Below, one piece after another: positions 33,485 to 40,230 of a stretch of 64,000 bases of DNA. Under the pieces are notes generated by a model. That model was not told where the DNA came from. It made no database searches and saw only the letters and a program-made list of their open reading frames with translations. A program made the translations under genes and the position numbers. The stretch is from Janthinobacterium sp. 1_2014MBL_MicDiv (GTDB lineage: Bacteria > Pseudomonadota > Gammaproteobacteria > Burkholderiales > Burkholderiaceae_D): contig NZ_CP011319.1 of assembly GCF_001865675.1 (NCBI RefSeq), positions 3,348,001-3,412,000 on the forward strand. The letters run 5' to 3'. Each line of letters starts with the position of its first letter. Positions within the stretch are counted from its first letter, which is position 1.

Positions 33485-34066
33485 CTAATTTTGCTTTACG
33501 GCCAGGCGCAGGTCAGGTTTGCCAGCAAAGCTCGATTGAATACGGGAATCAGTGGCAAATCGTTTGACGAGCTTGCAAAACACACACCCGGAGTGGTCCG
33601 CCGATGTGTCCCCAAGTGCAATCAAATAACGACAACGGCACCGCGCACAGGTATGCAGCGCTAACTGCGCTGAATGTTGAGTCCAAATGCCCTCCACACT
33701 CGCGATCAGCTCGAAAGCGCGGTCAAACGAAATGCTAGACCGACCATTCCATCGCTCTCGATACATCTTGTAGGCGTAGACCATAGCCTTACGGGCCGAA
33801 CATCCATGCTGTGTGCGCAAGAACTGAAAAATAGTAGCAATCAGTGACGCCTCTGCCCGTTGCACCAGCGTCGCCATATGGTACCAATCCTGCGAGCTGG
33901 GCCATCGACCGCCGGTGGCTGGCCGGTCATTATAAAAATATTCCCGCAACAGAGATCCACTCAATCCAGTCAAATAGGTGACGGTTTTCATGCGCGCACC
34001 GTGTTCGACGCAGGATTTGGCGAGCTGCAGGGCCTGAATGTGCCGCTCTGCGTGTTCGTACGCCAT
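33485..34066 (-). CDS. FlhC-like transcriptional activator (SetC-type ICE regulator)
   Basis: 193 residues, the same length as FlhC (192). ERHIQALQLAKSCVEHGARMKTV and a region WYHMATLVQRAEASL follow the FlhC pattern, and the C-terminal zinc site is intact: Cys140 and Cys143 (HTCARC) with Cys161 and Cys164 (GCVFC). FlhC pairs with FlhD in a heterohexamer; SXT/R391 SetC and IncC AcaC are FlhC homologues that activate tra promoters. AGGTGACGT precedes the ATG and the flhD-like gene ends 7 nt upstream. Chromosomal flagellar flhDC would have motAB/che neighbours, which are absent, so an element-borne conjugation activator is the better reading. Confidence 0.85.
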   Translation of the reverse strand: MAYEHAERHIQALQLAKSCVEHGARMKTVTYLTGLSGSLLREYFYNDRPATGGRWPSSQDWYHMATLVQRAEASLIATIFQFLRTQHGCSARKAMVYAYKMYRERWNGRSSISFDRAFELIASVEGIWTQHSAQLALHTCARCRCRYLIALGDTSADHSGCVFCKLVKRFATDSRIQSSFAGKPDLRLAVKQN

Positions 34067-34073
34067 ACGTCAC

Positions 34074-34421
34074 CTATGCAACGCGCGTACGGGCCGCAGT
34101 GGCCTGGCTGGCACGCGATGGTCCGCGGGTTGCATCCGGATCCACAGCGCCGACCCGGCACAACGTCATGGCCAATACGGGCGGTGTTTCAAGGAGAGTT
34201 TTAAAATTACCTATCGGCTTAAATAGGCTTTCGTGCGACATGCTCGCGGCCAGCAGTTGCAATGAGTCCACGCTCATTGCGGCAAGCGTCTCGGCCGAGG
34301 CAGTGTCGAGGTGAAAGGTACAGCACGTGGCCAGGGGATCATGCTTCAGACCCACCTGGATAGTGAGTAGGTAATTCAAGTTGAGGTACTGCACTTCCGT
34401 ATATCGAATCGCATCTTCCAT
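34074..34421 (-). CDS. FlhD-like transcriptional activator (SetD-type ICE regulator)
   Basis: 115 residues from ATG 34421, which has GGGGTGGACC upstream and restores the usual FlhD length (116-119); a longer frame to 34547 has no support. The FlhD core is visible: IRYTEVQYLNLNYLLTIQ (compare IYDINLSYLLLAQ), LDTASAETLAAMSVDSLQLLA (compare NEEMATTLAALTLPQMVKLA) and ESLFKPI. The C-terminal 35 residues diverge. It is the first gene of a two-gene unit with the FlhC-like gene and is divergent from the repressor gene at 34772. Confidence 0.82.
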   Translation of the reverse strand: MEDAIRYTEVQYLNLNYLLTIQVGLKHDPLATCCTFHLDTASAETLAAMSVDSLQLLAASMSHESLFKPIGNFKTLLETPPVLAMTLCRVGAVDPDATRGPSRASQATAARTRVA

Positions 34422-34561
34422 GGTCCACCCCGCTTTGCCCCGCGATGGCGGGGCGTGGTCATTAATCCGGTTTCCGCTGTGCAAACCTGCCAGGTCGGTC
34501 AACTGATTAGCGAAGTCATGGGTAAGACGACTGCACGCGCAGGCCATAGCACATTAAAAAA

Positions 34562-34590
34562 AGGCTACTCCGCAAACTTTCAAAGGTCAA
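34562..34590 (-). promoter_or_regulatory. Candidate sigma-70 promoter for the flhDC-like operon
   Basis: On the minus strand TTGACC (34590-34585) and TAGCCT (34567-34562) are separated by exactly 17 nt. The -35 box is five of six to consensus, the -10 three of six. A 12-bp palindrome touches the -35 on its upstream side, ideal for a repressor. It is about 140 bp upstream of the flhD-like ATG. Confidence 0.5.
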
Positions 34591-34642
34591 TAGCAACTGC
34601 TAATCAAATGAAAATATTTATATGCACTTTGGCAAACTTTCA
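34572..34642. repeat. Two 11-bp direct repeats, 60 bp apart
   Basis: GCAAACTTTCA occurs at 34572-34582 and at 34632-34642. The first falls in the spacer of the candidate promoter. They could be sites for the FlhDC-like activator or another regulator. Confidence 0.45.
34591..34602. promoter_or_regulatory. Candidate repressor operator 1 (palindrome)
   Basis: TAGCAACTGCTA: arms TAGCA and TGCTA around AC. It abuts the candidate -35 box of the flhDC-like promoter. Confidence 0.5.
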
Positions 34643-34700
34643 CTGGAGGAAATCCGATTCTCGCTCTAAAATCGAACTCAACCCCATGAAAATACACCTG

Positions 34701-34712
34701 TAACAACTGCTA
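34701..34712. promoter_or_regulatory. Candidate repressor operator 2 (palindrome)
   Basis: TAACAACTGCTA, 11 of 12 identical to operator 1, and flanked so that GTA...TAC extends the dyad. It lies 60 bp before the repressor start and could serve autoregulation. Confidence 0.5.
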
Positions 34713-34771
34713 CAAATAATCTACAAACAAATTAAGGTCTCTTACTTTACCCCTGCCCGGAGACAAAAATC

Positions 34772-35467
34772 GTGACAATAAGCAATAACATCCCGCTTAC
34801 CAGAGATGCCGTCCGCGAACTTGACATTGATATCGTCCCTGGTGTGCGGCAACGGCTCGCTGCAGAACTCGACAGACGGGGCGTACACCCAGGTCAACGC
34901 GAGCACTTCCTGAGCCAGATTACCGGCCGAGCGCTGCAAACAGTGGCGCGCTGGATCGATGAAGAAAAACCAGGTCTACCCGACCTGAAATCCCTCGCCA
35001 TTGTCTGCCTGCAGTTCGACATGGATGCGAACTGGATACTGGGATTGACATCGCATCGTCTCCCGTTCCCCAAGCAACAACTATCGCCAAGGGTTCAGGA
35101 ACAGGTGTACGGTCACGAAAAGCCCACCTTTGACTGGATCGGTCACATGCTCGGACAAACCGCGTCGTTCACCGCCCCCAATCAAGTCGGGGTGATGAAG
35201 GGAGATGACATGGCTCCGCTCATCCTTGATGGCGCCCCATTTTTTTTTGATGCGACCGTCAATGAGGTGGAGGTCAACGGAATCTATGTATTGGATTACC
35301 AAGGAAGGCGCCTTGTGCGACACATTGAAATCATCGTGGGCGAAGGCCTGTTACTGCGTTGCGAAAACCAACGCTACAACTCAACTCTTGTGAAAATATC
35401 AAAAGCAATGCTTACCCTGACAATTTTAGGACGTGTTAAGGCAGCCATTAACATCAACCGTTTTTGA
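34772..35467 (+). CDS. CI/SetR-like repressor, HTH plus degenerate S24 domain
   Basis: 231 residues from GTG 34772, with CGGAG upstream. The N-terminal 90 residues are a helix-turn-helix domain (GVRQRLAAELDRRGV... TGRALQTVARWIDEEK... DLKSLAIVCLQFDM). The C-terminal domain (about 135-231) has the LexA/CI S24 fold: VGVMKGDDMAPLILDGA, VNGIYVLDYQGRRLVRHIEI. In active members the motif is GDSM with a nucleophilic Ser and a later Lys; here Ser is Asp146 and Lys is Arg183, so self-cleavage is unlikely. Divergent from the flhDC-like genes, it fills the position of SetR in SXT, keeping the element quiescent. Confidence 0.83.
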   Translation: MTISNNIPLTRDAVRELDIDIVPGVRQRLAAELDRRGVHPGQREHFLSQITGRALQTVARWIDEEKPGLPDLKSLAIVCLQFDMDANWILGLTSHRLPFPKQQLSPRVQEQVYGHEKPTFDWIGHMLGQTASFTAPNQVGVMKGDDMAPLILDGAPFFFDATVNEVEVNGIYVLDYQGRRLVRHIEIIVGEGLLLRCENQRYNSTLVKISKAMLTLTILGRVKAAININRF

Positions 35468-35503
35468 CGTATCCAGACCCGCATCACGCTTCATCGGGCG
35501 GCA

Positions 35504-35530
35504 TTCCCCGGCAGCCAAGCTACCGGGGAA
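35504..35530. terminator. Stem-loop between convergent genes
   Basis: TTCCCCGG and CCGGGGAA pair around an 11-nt loop, between the ends of the repressor gene (plus) and the DUF932 gene (minus). There is no clear T-run on either side, so termination, if any, may be weak. Confidence 0.4.
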
Positions 35531-35563
35531 CCCAACCGTCGTGGTGTTAGATTTCATGCCACG

Positions 35564-36625
35564 CTACTTTGCTTCAGCGACCTCACGCCACTCCTTCAGT
35601 GAAAATTCGAGCATTTTTCCACCAAGCTCCTCAAATTCGGTGGCGCGATCATAATCCTCCACTTCCTGCGAGTAACCCGTCACTGCATTGAGCAAGCCGT
35701 AACCATTGAGCTGCTGTTCGGCAATCAGATGGCGTAACACGCCGGCACGCTCCACCTCGTTCAATACAAAGCGATTCGCCAACACTTCCACTGCCCTCAC
35801 GGGGTCTCCCGTCAATGCAATACCCATCGTCTTGCGCATCTTTTCCGATATCAGTTGAAAGGTCGTCTCCGACACCGCAGTCTGCACCATGTCCCGCGCT
35901 TTTAAAAAGATCGCGTGGTCTTCGGCCGCCACCGTGTCCTCTTGCAGAACGACATCGTCCCCACATTCCAGCAAACGCCCAGCATGGTTTTTGCGCATCG
36001 AGCGCTCACAAGCGATCAGCCCATTGCTGCATTTCAAACGATAAATCAACGGTTCGACACGCAACCGCCCCACCCCAATTTCCGAATTACTGACCACGAC
36101 GCCGGCCTGCAAAACGTCTCCTGGCGCGACCTCATGCGTCACACTGGCACTGACCACCTTCAAATACATCTTGGTTTCAGTCAGCTCCACCGACTCGAAA
36201 CGGGCACCCGGCAGTTTAAGCAAGATCGGCAAAATGCTGTCGGCCAGATCAATGTTGTCGAGCCGACGGAAACGCGACGACAGGAAGGCTCGGGCCCGCC
36301 CCGCCAAGGTCCGCACCATATAGCTATCTGTGGCATTAATTCTGAGCCACGCATTGATGTTGTCATCAAGCAGTTCGGTATCAAACGAACGCATGCGCTT
36401 AAAATACAGCAACGGTATATCCAGTTTCTTTGCCAGTTGCGCGCAGGTAAAGTCGTTCATCAGGTATCGCTTCTTGCCATAGGGTTCATCAATGACGAGA
36501 TTGCACTGCCCTGCCGCTGTCGTCTCGCTCACCAGCTTCGTCGCCGGCACGATCATGTCCTTCTTGAGCGCCGCCTGCCTCTCAAGTTCGACGATGATCT
36601 GATCCAAAGGACGTCCTGTTTTCAT
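35564..36625 (-). CDS. DUF932 family protein
   Basis: 353 residues from ATG 36625, with GGAGGTTGTG directly upstream. Recognisable DUF932 features: the N-terminal TGRPLDQIIVELERQ, NLVIDEPYGKKRYLMNDFTC, then RAFLSSRFRRLDNIDLADSILP (the LSdRYrrlDN-type motif), VVVSNSEIGVGRLRVEPLIYRLKCSNGLIA and a C-terminal helical part. DUF932 proteins are common on plasmids, phages and ICEs and are sometimes called phage/plasmid-like protein, function unknown. The gene lies on the element strand opposite to the repressor and downstream of the Toprim gene. Confidence 0.85.
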   Translation of the reverse strand: MKTGRPLDQIIVELERQAALKKDMIVPATKLVSETTAAGQCNLVIDEPYGKKRYLMNDFTCAQLAKKLDIPLLYFKRMRSFDTELLDDNINAWLRINATDSYMVRTLAGRARAFLSSRFRRLDNIDLADSILPILLKLPGARFESVELTETKMYLKVVSASVTHEVAPGDVLQAGVVVSNSEIGVGRLRVEPLIYRLKCSNGLIACERSMRKNHAGRLLECGDDVVLQEDTVAAEDHAIFLKARDMVQTAVSETTFQLISEKMRKTMGIALTGDPVRAVEVLANRFVLNEVERAGVLRHLIAEQQLNGYGLLNAVTGYSQEVEDYDRATEFEELGGKMLEFSLKEWREVAEAK

Positions 36626-36790
36626 CACAACCTCCATGAAAAAAGCGGGCGATGCAGCTCCCTGGCGGGAACGCATCCCCGCAGGGTCAAACACGCAGAA
36701 TTAACTCGATCCCACGTGGGCGCCACATTGCGCCATCATGCGGCGGCCAAACTGCCACCGCGCCAGATTGACTGTTTTGCTCTCTGCACC

Positions 36791-37819
36791 TCACGCCGCA
36801 TGACGTGCGCGGTGTGAAATTTTCAGTAATACCTCTGCCCAATCGGCGCCCGCCGACTTCGGCACGAACACCTCGGCCGCTCTTCCCACCCGGCCCGCAT
36901 GGGATTTCAGGTAGCGGCGCGCGAGGCCATAGGCAGCGGCCTGCCCATCAAAGAATGCATGCGCATCGTTGTCAGCGTAAATTCGCAGGCGTTTGACGGT
37001 TTCCGGGATCCACAATTTTTCCAGGTTCCCGGCACTGATCCCCGCCCACACTGGCTGATGCGAACGCTTCATGACCGCCAGCGCTGTCTCGATGCCTTCA
37101 CACACGGCCAATTCGTCGGTGGACGGCGCCAGACGAATGGCAGCGCCACCGATGCCAGCACACAGCAGCTTCTTGACCGCGCATTCGCGGGCCTTCTCGC
37201 CATTGCTCAAATAAGTCCGATGCAACGACACCGTGTGGCCACTCTTATCCTGTACACAGGCCACCATGGCCGGGTAGCGCCGCACTACAACGGCTTTACC
37301 AGTACACACATCGCGCTCGTAGTACCCCAACGCAGGATGCATGCGCAGCGTCGACGGGTAGCGTTCCAGGTTCACCCCCCGGTTCCGCAGATACCTGTCC
37401 ACCTCGTCGCCGGGCGTAACTGGTACCGTTTCGGCCAGAATCTTCCGAATCAGACCATCACGATCACGTTCGGCACGTGAATCCTGTGAGAGCGAGATTG
37501 GCGGCCTCGGCGCACTCATACCAAGGTAGCCGTCTACCTTGCCAAGTGCATCGACAGCACTCAACCCTAAGCAGCCAATCAACAATTTGAATCCGCCACC
37601 GGCACCGCAGCCGCGGCAAATATAGTTGCCGTGCCCAAATTGGTCGGTGTACTGAAACCGGTCTGTGCCGCCGCAATCACCCAGGGGACACGGCTGATTG
37701 CGCTGGTTGAGCACTTTTGCATCCACGCCCAGCGCCAGCAGAATCTCCGTCCATCGCCCAAACGCGCGCTGCTTAACTTGCTGAAATTGCGCGTTGAATT
37801 CTTCCTTGCTCCTGCCCAT
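36791..37819 (-). CDS. Zinc-ribbon/Toprim primase-like protein
   Basis: 342 residues, with GAGGAGGTCGAC before ATG 37819. N-terminal zinc-binding primase domain: QPCPLGDCGGTDRFQY followed by YICRGCGAGGGFKLL (four Cys). Middle region DVDRYLRNRGV-like and RMHPALGYYERD; then CVQDKSGHTVSLHRTYL and the Toprim fold, LAVCEGIETALAVM and LRIYADND. This resembles the P4 alpha/TraP-type primases, without the helicase part. It may prime replication of the transferred strand or of the excised circle. Neighbour order with DUF932 is typical of accessory modules of ICEs. Confidence 0.87.
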   Translation of the reverse strand: MGRSKEEFNAQFQQVKQRAFGRWTEILLALGVDAKVLNQRNQPCPLGDCGGTDRFQYTDQFGHGNYICRGCGAGGGFKLLIGCLGLSAVDALGKVDGYLGMSAPRPPISLSQDSRAERDRDGLIRKILAETVPVTPGDEVDRYLRNRGVNLERYPSTLRMHPALGYYERDVCTGKAVVVRRYPAMVACVQDKSGHTVSLHRTYLSNGEKARECAVKKLLCAGIGGAAIRLAPSTDELAVCEGIETALAVMKRSHQPVWAGISAGNLEKLWIPETVKRLRIYADNDAHAFFDGQAAAYGLARRYLKSHAGRVGRAAEVFVPKSAGADWAEVLLKISHRARHAA

Positions 37820-37834
37820 GTCGACCTCCTCGTT

Positions 37835-38170
37835 TTAAGAACCTCGAGAATTGCTTCCGCGCGGGCCAGCCACACGACGAGTAAACAGCCACCCGTGATC
37901 CATGGCAAGGCCGACTTGCCCCGACAGTAGTTCGTCGACAGTAAAAAATATCGCTCTTCGCTCCGGACGGCCACGCTGTGGATCGACCTGAAAACCGCCC
38001 GGTGCCACGGACAAGCGTATCGACCGCAGTTCTTGCCCGAGATAAAAAACCCGGCCCGGCTGTCCCGCAACGATCTCGCTTTCCTTGATTCTGAAAATCA
38101 ATTCGTCGAGATCTGGCACCTGACAGAAGCGAGCGGACGGAAATGCAGCGGCAATAAAGGAGTCACGCAT
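37835..38170 (-). CDS. Uncharacterised small protein (111 aa)
   Basis: Starts at ATG 38170, chosen because GGGAGGGCGCC precedes it; the frame extends upstream without a better site. MRDSFIAAAFPSARFCQVPDLDELIFRIKE, GQPGRVFYLGQELRSIRLSV and a Gly/Arg/Ser-rich tail. No family recognised. Start overlaps the preceding 206-residue gene by 8 nt and the Toprim gene follows after 15 bp, so the three form an operon. Confidence 0.6.
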   Translation of the reverse strand: MRDSFIAAAFPSARFCQVPDLDELIFRIKESEIVAGQPGRVFYLGQELRSIRLSVAPGGFQVDPQRGRPERRAIFFTVDELLSGQVGLAMDHGWLFTRRVAGPRGSNSRGS

Positions 38171-38783
38171 GGCGCCCTCCCTTGCAACTGGCCTGGCGTC
38201 CATGCCTGTTGCTATGGCCACTCAAGCAATCGCCATCCTCCTCTGCAATCGGCGATGCAAAAAGATCGGATTGATGGAGCTTGATCTGCTCATTCATCCA
38301 TTGTGGATTTTTGAATAAGTTGTCGGAAACCCAGTCTGGCTTTTCCAGTACCGCCTGGCGGGCCCACTCTGGGTAGTCCTGCAGCGCGCTCAAAAACCAG
38401 CGGCACAACTGGGATCCAATCCAATCGCGCACTTCCTGCGCATCGATGGCGCCGATGAACGGTAGCTGCGACAGCGGACTACCGCTCACCACCTTCATAC
38501 AATTGACGAAGGAAAACGGTTGCGTATCCCGAACTGGATCTGTAAACACCCAACGGACCAGTTCAAATTTCTCATCCAGTGGCGTGCGTGGGTCGCTGAG
38601 CAAACTCACCTTGCGTAACAGCCACCAGTGCAATGCCACCAATTCCTCTTCTGAAAATTCCATCGCATCGTCGTTATTTTCGCTTGCGGAAACCCTGCTC
38701 ACAGGTTCTCCCAGCACGCCAGGATGGCAAGAAGTGTCCCGATCCCGGGGCACGCGACAATAGTTGATTTGATATCTGCTCAT
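38163..38783 (-). CDS. Uncharacterised protein (206 aa)
   Basis: From ATG 38783 (MSRYQINYCRVPRDRD), with GAGGCAATC upstream; the open frame extends to 39056 but without ribosome-binding support. The middle contains FSEEELVALHWWLLRKVSLL, WVFTDPVRDTQPFSFVNCMKVV and WIGSQLCRWFLSALQDYPEWARQAVL, aromatic-rich and helical. No known family. First gene of the minus-strand group running through the Toprim and DUF932 genes. Its ribosome-binding site sits in the 3' arm of a hairpin (38786-38816). Confidence 0.6.
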   Translation of the reverse strand: MSRYQINYCRVPRDRDTSCHPGVLGEPVSRVSASENNDDAMEFSEEELVALHWWLLRKVSLLSDPRTPLDEKFELVRWVFTDPVRDTQPFSFVNCMKVVSGSPLSQLPFIGAIDAQEVRDWIGSQLCRWFLSALQDYPEWARQAVLEKPDWVSDNLFKNPQWMNEQIKLHQSDLFASPIAEEDGDCLSGHSNRHGRQASCKGGRHA

Positions 38784-38785
38784 GA

Positions 38786-38816
38786 TTGCCTCGCACAAGA
38801 AAATGAGACGAGGCAA
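38786..38816 (-). promoter_or_regulatory. 5' UTR hairpin covering a ribosome-binding site
   Basis: TTGCCTCG and CGAGGCAA form 8-bp arms around 15 nt. In the minus-strand transcript the 3' arm carries the GAGG ribosome-binding site for the gene starting at 38783, so folding would hide it. Confidence 0.4.
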
Positions 38817-38961
38817 CTCCCTCCCGGGCCGCATCGTCCCAAAGGGGGAAATAGCACATCCGGTTGCTGCGACGCACCGGAACTTCCATTGACTGGCTTG
38901 ATACTGTCGGCTGATGCCGTTTCGGCGGGGATGCCAGCTACCGTCCTGAAAACCCATGCAA

Positions 38962-39007
38962 AGTGTTTTGACGTAACGGCGCGGTGCGTGCGGCGCGTCA
39001 AAACACT
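38962..39007. repeat. 12-bp perfect inverted repeat, 22-nt GC-rich spacer
   Basis: AGTGTTTTGACG at 38962-38973 and CGTCAAAACACT at 38996-39007. The spacer is GC-rich and no T-run follows, so it is not a typical terminator. Location between divergent genes suggests an operator or origin-of-transfer-type repeat. Confidence 0.6.
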
Positions 39008-39370
39008 CTCGATCCAGGAATACGGGTGTCGCGCCTGAAGCCAGGACACGAACCAATCGGTGCTGCGGTGCGCTTGGCGCAATGGATAAGGCTTGCCGGA
39101 CGATGCAGGGCTAGCTGCTGCGATAGTTTAATGAATGTAGGCCGCCCTCACCTGCCTGTCAACACAGGTTCGACGAAAAATGCCATCAGCAGCTCGACCT
39201 GCAGTGGGAACACGCCGTTGCGTACGCATCAAGCCGTTAATCGACGTGTCCCGTTGGCATGTGCAGTACCCGCAAATACGCTTCCAAAGCTGCGCGCATT
39301 CCTCTTGAATCAGCATGATGGCGAGTACACCATGGCATGTAGCCCCATGGGCATTTTCGAGGACATCATC

Positions 39371-40156
39371 ATGAACCACCCAGCTCCCACCCATTTGATC
39401 GTCACGCGTGATCACGGCGAAACCAACAGGAAGTTATTGGCTAACGAGGCCGCCGCCGATCTAACGCGTGTCGAATCTGCGAGCCGCAAGGTCAATATCA
39501 CGCTCGCCAGCCCGGAGGGCAAGCGTTTGTACCTGCGATGTTTCTACGTCTCACAAGCGAGTTTCCATTTTATTTCCGTCTTTGCCAGGATGAAATTACC
39601 ACCCGAGGATGTCGATAAAGTGGAACAGGAATTGCGCACCATGCTTGACGCGCGCATTGCCCTGGCCAACCAGCGTATCGTCTCCTTCGAGAAACTGTGT
39701 CATCACCATGGCATCACCGAATTGGCCAGCTATGACATCGAACCTCTTGCCATCGAAGCGAAAGTATTTTCCATGTTCGGCCGGCGACTACTGGAATTGA
39801 TCAGCAAAGTCGACCAGCTCATGCCCATGCTCGAAACCCTGTGCATTGACGAGGTGCTCCCGACAAGCCAGCTCATCACCGAAAAATCGCAGATCAAGAA
39901 AACCGTACGTGCAGTGACCGCCGCCACGCGCGCGCTGTCCCTGGGCCTGCTCAAACGCATCAATGCCCTGCCCGTGTCCGAACGCAAATCGACCACACCG
40001 AACAGCCAGCCATCCCCTGGCGAGGGATCCGCCAAGCACCCGACGTTCAAGGAAGCAACTCAACAATCAGGCGCCCCGGAGCCAAATGCGGCCCCTGAAA
40101 GCATTACAAGTGATCCTGCCGGCGAGAATAGCGAAGAGGCGTCCGCGAGTCCCTGA
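39371..40156 (+). CDS. DUF1845-like integrating conjugative element protein
   Basis: 261 residues from ATG 39371, with GAGGACATC upstream. Core segments RLYLRCFYVSQASFHFISVFAR, LDARIALANQRIVSFEKLCHHHGITELASYD and RRLLELISKVDQLMPMLETLCIDEVL followed by QIKKTVRAVTAATRAL match the PFL_4669/DUF1845 group found on ICEs and IncC-type plasmids. A member of this group (AcaB of IncC) has been reported as a regulator acting above the FlhDC-like activator AcaDC; whether this protein does the same is inference. The C-terminal 60 residues are Pro/Ser/Ala-rich and disordered. Confidence 0.65.
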   Translation: MNHPAPTHLIVTRDHGETNRKLLANEAAADLTRVESASRKVNITLASPEGKRLYLRCFYVSQASFHFISVFARMKLPPEDVDKVEQELRTMLDARIALANQRIVSFEKLCHHHGITELASYDIEPLAIEAKVFSMFGRRLLELISKVDQLMPMLETLCIDEVLPTSQLITEKSQIKKTVRAVTAATRALSLGLLKRINALPVSERKSTTPNSQPSPGEGSAKHPTFKEATQQSGAPEPNAAPESITSDPAGENSEEASASP

Positions 40157-40230
40157 CAGGCCTTACAAGCCTTGCTACCCACATCCTGGATAGGAAGACT
40201 ACAAACCAATTAGCCGGTATGGAGGATGCC

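Larger units (their letters stand above)
34422..34771. promoter_or_regulatory. Divergent control region of the flhDC-like pair and the repressor
   Basis: 350 bp, distinctly AT-rich from 34545 on. It contains two nearly identical 12-bp palindromes (34591-34602, 34701-34712), an 11-bp direct repeat exactly 60 bp apart (34572-34582 and 34632-34642) and a sigma-70-like promoter facing the flhDC-like genes. The layout is that of a temperate-phage-like immunity region. Confidence 0.65.
38784..39370. other. Divergent intergenic region
   Basis: 587 bp between divergently transcribed genes. It holds a translation-region hairpin (38786-38816), a 12-bp perfect inverted repeat (38962-39007) and a small CCTGT-caac-ACAGG hairpin near 39155. 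No coding frame is convincing. Region compatible with a bidirectional promoter and possibly an origin of transfer. Confidence 0.5.

Noticed and set aside
33485..34421. Chromosomal flagellar flhDC
   Set aside because: No motility genes nearby; the pair is inside the element and divergent from a phage-type repressor.
39070..39180. tRNA-like sequence (GGCGCAATGGATAAGG, then GGTTCGAC further on)
   Set aside because: The two parts are too far apart, there is no acceptor or anticodon stem, and the second part belongs to a small local hairpin.
38984..39370. Upstream extension of the DUF1845-like gene (to 390 residues)
   Set aside because: The extension runs through the inverted repeat and has no ribosome-binding site; ATG 39371 has a good one.
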